DNA of 13,837 nt from Candidatus Phaeomarinibacter sp. (lineage in GTDB: Bacteria; Pseudomonadota; Alphaproteobacteria; CGMCC-115125), in NCBI GenBank assembly GCA_028279995.1, contig JANQMQ010000232.1, forward strand, positions 1 to 13,837, in the 5' to 3' direction. Positions 8,575-13,837 of the stretch are shown in pieces. The notes under the pieces are model-generated. The model worked only from the letters and a program-made list of their open reading frames with translations, did no database searches and had not been told where the DNA came from. Position 1 is the first letter of the stretch; the number at the start of each line of letters is the position of its first letter. The position numbers were made by a program, and so were the translations under genes.

Positions 8575-8582
8575 GGCAGCGG

Positions 8583-8588
8583 CCCTTC
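8583..8588 (-). promoter_or_regulatory. Ribosome binding site that favours a TTG start for the VWA gene
   Basis: GAAGGG on the minus strand ends 8 bases before TTG 8574, an ideal distance. The nearest ATG (8565) would be 17 bases away. The site therefore favours the TTG start. Confidence 0.55.
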
Positions 8589-8757
8589 ATTTTCTGCCGG
8601 ACAAGCGGCTTTTCGTCGGTCTTATGCCACGAAACGCATTGGCGCCACAGGTAATCATTCCGGGTTCGAAATGCTGGAGTTCAAATCATCCTCAATAGTG
8701 ATGAAAGTCGAAGCCCTATCCCCTTGTTAGCATTGAGGAATATTCGCGCCGATAACA

Positions 8758-8787
8758 GAAAGCCGGACACCCGGCCAGACGGCTTTC
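8758..8787 (+). promoter_or_regulatory. Mutually exclusive hairpins in the leader of the barrel-protein gene
   Basis: GAAAGCCG (8758-8765) pairs perfectly with CGGCTTTC (8780-8787) around a 14-base loop. An alternative stem, GCCGG (8762-8766) with CCGGC (8771-8775) around ACAC, uses the same left arm, so only one can form. The outer stem ends directly before the ribosome binding site (AGGGGGA, 8788-8794). This could modulate translation, but no ligand or sensor is evident. Confidence 0.45.
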
Positions 8788-8801
8788 AGGGGGATGTTGC
8801 C

Positions 8802-10766
8802 ATGCGCACGAAGATGGGTGCTCGGGACTGGAGTCTCGTTGTCGTTTCCACAGTGTTTCTGGCAGCCATTACATCTCTTGGTTCTGCATCGCCTGCCCGC
8901 GCGGCATCATCCGGGTGCAACGCACTGAACGCGGGCGGCGGTGATACGGTCATTCCCGCGGGCAATGTCGTCAACACAGTCATCAATCAATCGCTGGATG
9001 CCGGTGAGAAGATCACCATCGTCATTACGGGCAACCCAAACTCCGTGCGCATCGGAACCAACCCTGGAGATGTGGCCGTCAGCGCAGCCCCGGGCAATGT
9101 GAACCTCACGATCACCCTTGCGGCAGGTATAACCGGCATCACCATTTCCGGTCAGGCATCCGGCGGCGGGAATACGCTGATCACATTCAGATGCATGTCG
9201 ACTACCACCACCTCAGCATTGCCATCCGCACCCACAGGACCGACTCCCGACGAGACATCGGCCGCGGTAGAGAACAGCACATCCGCAGTCAATACTGTCC
9301 GTCAGCCGACATCGCCCAACGCGCTTCCTGGTGTCTCGGACGGCACCAACAGCCCCTCACTTGACGCGCAATATGACAGAATTGATGCAGAGATGAAGGA
9401 GCTGGAGGTACAGAACAGCGCATTGGAGGCAAGCACTAAAAGCAATGAACGACGCATTCGTGCCCTTGTTGAACAAGCAGCGCCCGGGGCCACCCTGCCA
9501 GCGCGCCCGGAGAAAGATCCAGTCCCCATTGGCGACGACGACAATGACGACGATCGCGCATATTCTGACGGGTTTTATGGGGTCGAATCCAGTTGGGCAG
9601 GATACCAATCAATGTATGAGGCCGGTCAGCGAGCTGCCGTCGCCTACAACAGTGAACTGGCAAAGATTGAAGCCAAGCTCGCAGAGGCTGGACTGTTGAG
9701 CGAGTATCAGGACTTGATGGCTGAGCAGCAGGAAAATGAGCTTGCAACAAACATTAATGAGAGAAGGATTTGGGCCAAGCAATCCGAGTTAAGCACACTA
9801 CGGTCTAAGCTCAACGCCGAAGACGCAAAACGCACACTACCGCCCTATCAGTGGTTCACAGGTTCCGGCGGGAATGCCTTTGACTTCAACATTGACATAT
9901 CTACGGACAAGTTACGCCATTGGGCACAGGCAAACTTGGACGAGACGGCGGCGCCGCAAACGGTCCTTCCACCTCTTACCATTGCAGGCAAACCAGTGAA
10001 CATCTGGATTCGTGGACGCGGCACGGTCTTCGATGCACAAAACCGTTTCGGCAATGACGGCTGGGCGGGACACCTCCTCACCGGCATCGCCATGAAGGCC
10101 AATGACCGTATCACTGTCGGCGCCTTCGGCTCCTACCTGACCTCTGATACGGAAACCGCATTCAACAATTCGGAGATTGAAAGCCACTCCGCCGGCGGCG
10201 GCGCCTACGTCAACATGAAGATCGTTGACAGCATTTCCACAGGACTGTCCATCAACCACGAACGCGGCGAACAGGACATCAAGATCGGCACTACGACCGG
10301 GTCCGCCGACACACAACTGACCGCTGTCGGGGCATCACTTCAGGGCTCGTGGTACATCGACCCCGTCTTCATCGCACCGTCCGTTTCGGTCAGCTATTCG
10401 GACTACATCCGCGACCAATACACGGACTCGACGGGTACACTCATCCCCTCCAGCCGCTCCCGAGACACGACCATTGCCGCCGCAGCAACCGCATCGCGAA
10501 CATACAATTTCGAGGAGGGCGGCTGGTTCACCTCCGCCAGCCCCCGGCTGTCTGGATCGCTCAACTACTACGCCCGCGAGAACCGGTCCCTGCGTGTCTC
10601 CGCAGCGCAGATCATCGACCTTGAGAAGTGGGGCGGCAATATCGGTACGGGCGTGACACTGGCAACCGAAGGCAACAGCACCATCTCAATCGACCTTGGA
10701 GTCATCGGCATCGGCCAGGACACGCTGGGTTACACAGGCCAGCTTCAGGTCGATTTTGGCTTCTAG
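8802..10766 (+). CDS. Exported outer-membrane beta-barrel protein with N-terminal beta domain and coiled coils (autotransporter-like)
   Basis: Seen: 654 residues from ATG 8802, with AGGGGGA 7 bases upstream; the frame is open back to a TTG at 8724, but only 8802 has a ribosome site. The signal peptide has its hydrophobic core at 11-29 and a likely cut after PARA (31-34). The first mature part (35-131) is small, beta-rich and bounded by Cys39 and Cys131, possibly a disulfide. A Thr/Ser/Pro-rich linker (134-185) follows, then a coiled coil (187-226), an acidic run DDDNDDD (245-251), and a second helical coiled-coil stretch (278-345). The last ~270 residues alternate polar and apolar residues as in outer-membrane strands and end in LQVDFGF with terminal Phe654, the usual barrel-assembly signal. 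Known: such C-termini are recognised by the BAM complex. I recognise no exact family. Inferred: a surface protein with an autotransporter-type barrel. The helical middle has lower GC and rare codons. The gene is divergent from the VWA gene and its stop interlocks with that of moxR. Confidence 0.85.
   Translation: MRTKMGARDWSLVVVSTVFLAAITSLGSASPARAASSGCNALNAGGGDTVIPAGNVVNTVINQSLDAGEKITIVITGNPNSVRIGTNPGDVAVSAAPGNVNLTITLAAGITGITISGQASGGGNTLITFRCMSTTTTSALPSAPTGPTPDETSAAVENSTSAVNTVRQPTSPNALPGVSDGTNSPSLDAQYDRIDAEMKELEVQNSALEASTKSNERRIRALVEQAAPGATLPARPEKDPVPIGDDDNDDDRAYSDGFYGVESSWAGYQSMYEAGQRAAVAYNSELAKIEAKLAEAGLLSEYQDLMAEQQENELATNINERRIWAKQSELSTLRSKLNAEDAKRTLPPYQWFTGSGGNAFDFNIDISTDKLRHWAQANLDETAAPQTVLPPLTIAGKPVNIWIRGRGTVFDAQNRFGNDGWAGHLLTGIAMKANDRITVGAFGSYLTSDTETAFNNSEIESHSAGGGAYVNMKIVDSISTGLSINHERGEQDIKIGTTTGSADTQLTAVGASLQGSWYIDPVFIAPSVSVSYSDYIRDQYTDSTGTLIPSSRSRDTTIAAAATASRTYNFEEGGWFTSASPRLSGSLNYYARENRSLRVSAAQIIDLEKWGGNIGTGVTLATEGNSTISIDLGVIGIGQDTLGYTGQLQVDFGF
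10763..10766. other. Interlocked stop codons (CTAG) of two convergent genes
   Basis: The plus-strand barrel gene ends with TAG at 10764-10766. The minus-strand MoxR gene ends with TAG read from 10765 to 10763. The palindrome CTAG therefore serves both genes and no intergenic terminator fits. A weak 5-bp hairpin, AGCCC/GGGCT (10765-10781), lies just inside the moxR end without a T run. Confidence 0.9.
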
Positions 10767-11713
10767 CCCTCGCCGCGGGCTCGACGGATCATGCCGGGAA
10801 TTTCATTCCCCACACTCTCGATATCATCCTCGAACTTGAGCAGCAGGTTGAGCGTGTTGTGCACCAGCGCTTCGTCCAGCTCATCCGTATGCAGCAGCAT
10901 CAGCGCGCGCGCCCAGTCTATGGTCTCGCTGACCGCTGGAAGCTTCTTGATGGTCTTGGTGCGTAGCTCCTGCACAAACGCCACAAGCTGTGTCAGCAGG
11001 GACTCCGGAACCCCCGGCACCCGCTTGTCGATGATCTTCATCTCCAGCTTCTGGTCCGGGAAGGAGATGTAAAGATGCAGGCAGCGCCGCTTGAGCGCAT
11101 CGCCTACTTCGCGGGTGTTGTTGGACGTCAGGAACACCACCGGTTTCACATCCGCCTTGATGGTACCGATCTCGGGGATCGATACTTGGAAGTCCGACAG
11201 GATTTCCAGCAGGAAGGCCTCGAACTCGTTGTCTGACTTGTCGATCTCGTCAACCAGCAGCACGCCCCCATCGGGCACCTGCAGGGCCTTTAGCAGCGGG
11301 CGCGGCTCGAGAAACTCCGGCGAGAAGAATGTGTCGTCAAACTCGTGCAGGCGGTCCATGGCTTCGGAAATGCCACGGGTGCCTTCCATCAGGTCCGCCA
11401 GCTTGTCCTTGAGAACCTGCGTATAGAGAAGCTGCTTGCCGTACTTCCACTCATACAATGCCTTGGCTTCGTCCAGCCCTTCATAGCACTGCAGGCGGAT
11501 CAGCTCGCGGCCCAGATGCGCCGCCGTCGCCTTGGCAAGCTCCGTCTTGCCGACGCCGGGAGGGCCTTCAACCAGAATGGGTTTGTCCAGCGCCTTGGCG
11601 AGATAGACCGCGGTCGCGATCTGCGTGTTGGCAACATAGCCGCCGACCTCAAACCCATCCTGAATGAGCTGGATTTCGCGTTTCGCGTCGTCGGACTTGA
11701 TGTGATTAGTCAC
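10763..11713 (-). CDS. MoxR-family AAA+ ATPase
   Basis: Seen: 316 residues. Walker A is EGPPGVGKTELAK (49-61), Walker B is VLLVDEID (151-158), sensor 1 is LTSNNT (195-200), and candidate arginine fingers are Arg209-Arg210 in ALKRRCLH. A helical lid domain (about 221-316) follows. Length and the VEGPPGVGKTELAK-type motif are typical of the MoxR/CoxD branch. Known: these ATPases work with CoxE-like VWA proteins in the cytoplasm to remodel or insert metal centres and assemble complexes. The natural partner here is the VWA protein at 7042-8574, on the same strand but 2.2 kb downstream with an opposite-strand gene between. The start is GTG 11713: it is the only usual start codon after an in-frame TGA about 50 bases upstream, although its ribosome binding site is weak. 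It is divergent from the beta-oxidation gene. Confidence 0.92.
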   Translation of the reverse strand: MTNHIKSDDAKREIQLIQDGFEVGGYVANTQIATAVYLAKALDKPILVEGPPGVGKTELAKATAAHLGRELIRLQCYEGLDEAKALYEWKYGKQLLYTQVLKDKLADLMEGTRGISEAMDRLHEFDDTFFSPEFLEPRPLLKALQVPDGGVLLVDEIDKSDNEFEAFLLEILSDFQVSIPEIGTIKADVKPVVFLTSNNTREVGDALKRRCLHLYISFPDQKLEMKIIDKRVPGVPESLLTQLVAFVQELRTKTIKKLPAVSETIDWARALMLLHTDELDEALVHNTLNLLLKFEDDIESVGNEIPGMIRRARGEG

Positions 11714-11982
11714 GGGGTTTGGTCTGCCTGTCTCAAAAATATCGGTTCACCCAAGGGCATACGCGAGCCCGCGCGCCCCGGCAATGGCACATTTGCAATT
11801 GGGTTTGCGCGGTGAATGGCACACCGTCCCATGCCCATAGGCACAAATTGGCTGAATCCAAGACTCGCATCGTCCGCCAAGGTCACTAAAATGCGCCCCA
11901 ACCTGAGGCAGCCACCAGCCTCGCAAGAACAAACGCCCGCGTTACAGCGACCAATTGCGGGCCAGATACAGGGAGTGCCCAG
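11714..11982. promoter_or_regulatory. Divergent intergenic region between the MoxR gene and the beta-oxidation gene
   Basis: These 269 bases hold the promoters of two divergent genes. No strong -35/-10 pair is visible; TTGCCG and TATGCC with a 17-base spacer on the minus strand are a weak possibility for moxR. GCAATTGG (11795-11802) is repeated in inverted form as CCAATTGC (11951-11958), the latter about 25 bases before the enzyme's ATG, and could be an operator pair. AATGGCACA occurs twice (11783-11791 and 11815-11823). I see no small gene here. Confidence 0.45.
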
Positions 11983-13837
11983 ATGACCCAGATCAACGAC
12001 GTCACCACTTTGACCCGCGACGGCGACATTGCCGTCGTGACCCTCAATTCTCCGCCGGTAAATGCCCTTTCCGCCAATGTGCGCGAAGGTCTGTTTGAAG
12101 GCTTCAAGGCCGCGATTGCAGACGATGCCGCCAAGGCTATCGTCCTCATCTGCGACGGCCGCACCTTCATTGCCGGCGCTGACATCACGGAATTCGGCCA
12201 GGCCCCCAAGGGCCCGGGCCTGCATGAAGTTCAGGCGATGATCGAAGATGCGCCCAAGCCGGTTGTGGCTGCCGTTCACGGCACAGCCCTTGGCGGCGGT
12301 CTTGAAGTAGCTCTCGTCTGCCATTACCGCGTCGTCGTCCCCAGCGCCCGCATGGGCCTGCCGGAAGTCAATCTTGGCCTGCTCCCAGGTGCCGGCGGCA
12401 CCCAGCGCCTGCCGCGCGTGACAGGCGTTGAAAAAGCCCTTGAGATGATGACCTCAGGCCGCCACGCCTCTGCCAAGGAAGCCCATGAAAGCGGCCTCGC
12501 GGACGCCATCGTCGAAGAAGGCAAGCTGCTGGAAGGCGCCATCGCCTTCGCTCAGAAGATCGTGGCCGACAACGCGCCGCTGACAAAAATCCGTGAGCGC
12601 GACGACAAGGTTGCCGAAGCCCGCGGCAAGCCGGAAATCTTCGAGGCTTTCCGCAAGTCTATCGCCCGCAAGACCCGCGGCTTCCTCGCACCGGAATACA
12701 ACATCCAGTGCATCGAAGCGGCTGTGAACCTGCCTTTCGATGAAGGCATGAAGGTCGAAGCAAAGCTCTTCCGCGAACTGGTCACCGGCGAACAGTCCGC
12801 CGCCCAGCGCCACGTCTTCTTTGCTGAGCGTCAGGTCGCCAAGATTCCCGATGTCCCCAAGGACACCCCGCAGATCGACATCAAGTCCGTCGGCATCATC
12901 GGCGCGGGCACCATGGGTGGCGGCATCGCCATGAATTTTGTGAACGCCGGCATCCCCGTCACCATCGTCGAGCAGGCGCAGGAGCGTCTCGACGCTGGCC
13001 TCGCCGTGGTGCGCAAGAACTACGAAAATTCCGCCAAGCGTGGCCGCTTCCCCATGGAGGAAGTCGACAAGCGCATGAGCATGTTCACCGGCACCACGAA
13101 CCTTGAAGACCTGGCCGACAAGGACCTGATCATCGAAGCCATCTTCGAGAACATGGACGTCAAGAAAGACGTGTTCGGCAAGCTCGACAAGATCGTCAAG
13201 CAGGGCTCGATCCTCGCGACAAACACGTCGGCACTGGACATTGACGAGATTGCCTCCGCCACGACACGCCCGGAAGCCGTCATCGGCCTGCACTTCTTCT
13301 CACCGGCCAATGTCATGAAGCTGCTGGAAATCGTCCGCGCGGACAAGACCAGCAACGAAGTGATCGCCACCTCCATGTCGCTGGCCAAGAAGATCGGCAA
13401 GGTCGGCGTGCTCGTCGGTGTGTGCCCGGGCTTCGTCGGCAACCGCCTCCTGGCCCAGCGCCAGCGCGAAGCCAACAAGCTCATCCTTGAAGGCGCCATG
13501 CCCTGGGATGTGGACCGCGTACTCTTCGACTTCGGCCTGCCCATGGGCCCCTTTGCCATGTCAGACCTTGCAGGCCTCGACCTCGGCTGGAACAAAGAAA
13601 CCTCCAAGGGTGAAACCCTGCGCGACCTGCTCTGCGAGCGGGATCGTCGCGGCCAGAAAACCGGCGCGGGCTTCTACGACTACGACGAAAACCGCGTTCC
13701 CTCCCCATCCAAGGAAGTGGAAGACATCATTCGTCAGTACGCCGAGGAGCGTCAGATCCAGCAGCGTGAGATTTCAGACGAAGAAATTCTCGAGCGCTGC
13801 CTGCTGCCGATGGTGAACGAGGGTTACAAGATTCTCG
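11983..13837 (+). CDS. Bifunctional enoyl-CoA hydratase / 3-hydroxyacyl-CoA dehydrogenase (3' end cut by window)
   Basis: Seen: 618 codons from ATG 11983 (AGGGAG 7 bases upstream) running off the right edge. An N-terminal crotonase domain (about 5-190) has the oxyanion-hole segments IAGADI (63-68) and GTALGGGLE (100-108), and both expected catalytic glutamates (Glu108, Glu128 in GLPEVNLG). The NAD-binding domain begins near 300 with GAGTMGGG (307-314). The dehydrogenase catalytic pair His437/Glu449 lies in [16 protein letters not shown], and CPGFVGNR (481-488) follows. The C-terminal helical domain repeats start at about 481 and the second is incomplete. Known: the enzyme hydrates trans-2-enoyl-CoA and oxidises the 3-hydroxyacyl-CoA with NAD in fatty-acid beta-oxidation, in the cytoplasm. 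This family usually has about 700 residues, so roughly 80 are missing. It resembles the monomeric peroxisomal-type multifunctional enzyme as well as FadJ/FadB, so I give no symbol. A thiolase gene might lie nearby outside the window. Confidence 0.95.
   Translation, partial: MTQINDVTTLTRDGDIAVVTLNSPPVNALSANVREGLFEGFKAAIADDAAKAIVLICDGRTFIAGADITEFGQAPKGPGLHEVQAMIEDAPKPVVAAVHGTALGGGLEVALVCHYRVVVPSARMGLPEVNLGLLPGAGGTQRLPRVTGVEKALEMMTSGRHASAKEAHESGLADAIVEEGKLLEGAIAFAQKIVADNAPLTKIRERDDKVAEARGKPEIFEAFRKSIARKTRGFLAPEYNIQCIEAAVNLPFDEGMKVEAKLFRELVTGEQSAAQRHVFFAERQVAKIPDVPKDTPQIDIKSVGIIGAGTMGGGIAMNFVNAGIPVTIVEQAQERLDAGLAVVRKNYENSAKRGRFPMEEVDKRMSMFTGTTNLEDLADKDLIIEAIFENMDVKKDVFGKLDKIVKQGSILATNTSALDIDEIASATTRPEAVIGLHFFSPANVMKLLEIVRADKTSNEVIATSMSLAKKIGKVGVLVGVCPGFVGNRLLAQRQREANKLILEGAMPWDVDRVLFDFGLPMGPFAMSDLAGLDLGWNKETSKGETLRDLLCERDRRGQKTGAGFYDYDENRVPSPSKEVEDIIRQYAEERQIQQREISDEEILERCLLPMVNEGYKIL

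Larger units (their letters stand above)
8575..8801. promoter_or_regulatory. Divergent intergenic region between the VWA gene and the barrel-protein gene
   Basis: These 227 bases must carry promoters for both the minus-strand VWA gene and the plus-strand outer-membrane gene. I cannot point to a convincing -35/-10 pair. Two related structures occur: GCCGGACA followed by CGGCTTT at 8596-8612, and the same two words further apart at 8762-8786. A tandem pair of similar words, GTTCGAAA (8664-8671) and GTTCAAAT (8679-8686), is spaced 15 bases apart and could be regulator half-sites. No coding frame with a good ribosome binding site is seen here. Confidence 0.5.

Noticed and set aside
8661..8695. 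tRNA-like sequence GGTTCGAAA resembling a T-arm
   Set aside because: The flanking bases do not form the 5-bp T-stem, and no acceptor or anticodon arm is found at the required distances.
7114..8730. Plus-strand open frame of 538 codons opposite the VWA gene
   Set aside because: Its product is rich in Arg, His, Leu and Gln without domain motifs. It is the mirror of a GC-rich gene whose opposite strand encodes an intact MIDAS domain with a good ribosome binding site.
10765..10781. Rho-independent terminator after the barrel gene
   Set aside because: The stem AGCCC/GGGCT is only 5 bp with a 7-base loop and no T run on either strand.
11710..12324. Minus-strand open frame of 204 codons crossing the moxR/beta-oxidation gap
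   Set aside because: It overlaps the start of the hydratase domain in antisense and shows no family motif; its open stretch comes from the opposite gene.
12454..13293. Minus-strand open frame of 279 codons opposite the beta-oxidation gene
   Set aside because: The plus strand encodes a fully recognisable hydratase/dehydrogenase with all catalytic residues. The minus frame has no motifs and no ribosome binding site and is a codon-bias shadow.

Overview
The window looks like chromosomal DNA from a GC-rich Gram-negative bacterium, most likely an alphaproteobacterium. The evidence is strong third-position G/C bias, clear purine-rich ribosome binding sites, an outer-membrane barrel protein, and family types common in that class (DUF459-type SGNH protein, CoxE-type VWA protein with MoxR ATPase, fused beta-oxidation enzyme). 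I cannot name a genus. I see no tRNA, rRNA, CRISPR array, insertion sequence or phage gene.

Layout. (a) 1-2373, minus strand: two adjacent exported SGNH-hydrolase proteins, a DUF459-type protein followed after 5 bp by a second SGNH protein with an Ape1-like layout that runs off the left edge. This is the kind of pair that works on acyl groups of an envelope polysaccharide. (b) 2374-2660: intergenic, with a long inverted repeat and a doubtful 33-residue reading frame. (c) 2661-7009, minus strand: a compact transporter operon transcribed as ATPase, then FtsX/MacB-like permease, then HlyD-like periplasmic adaptor, with gaps of 10 and 4 bp. (d) 7042-8574, minus strand: a CoxE-like VWA protein with a complete MIDAS, 32 bp upstream of the ATPase gene and possibly co-transcribed with it. 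(e) 8802-10766, plus strand: a secreted protein with a small beta domain, coiled coils and a C-terminal outer-membrane barrel. (f) 10763-11713, minus strand: a MoxR-type AAA+ ATPase, the expected partner of the VWA protein. (g) 11983 to the right edge, plus strand: a fused enoyl-CoA hydratase / 3-hydroxyacyl-CoA dehydrogenase, cut by the window end.

How the parts may work together. MoxR ATPases and CoxE-like VWA proteins usually act as a pair and are usually encoded side by side. Here the pair is separated by an opposite-strand gene for a composite outer-membrane protein. The stop codon of that gene interlocks with the stop codon of moxR in a shared CTAG. This arrangement is the most unusual feature of the window and may reflect an insertion into an older moxR-VWA operon. 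The ABC-FtsX-HlyD set lacks its own TolC-type channel in this window. The fused beta-oxidation enzyme is ordinary fatty-acid metabolism.

Nothing here is proof of a wholly new system. The best candidates for something undescribed are the composite barrel protein, its placement inside the MoxR/VWA pair, and the two-SGNH envelope-modification pair at the left edge.
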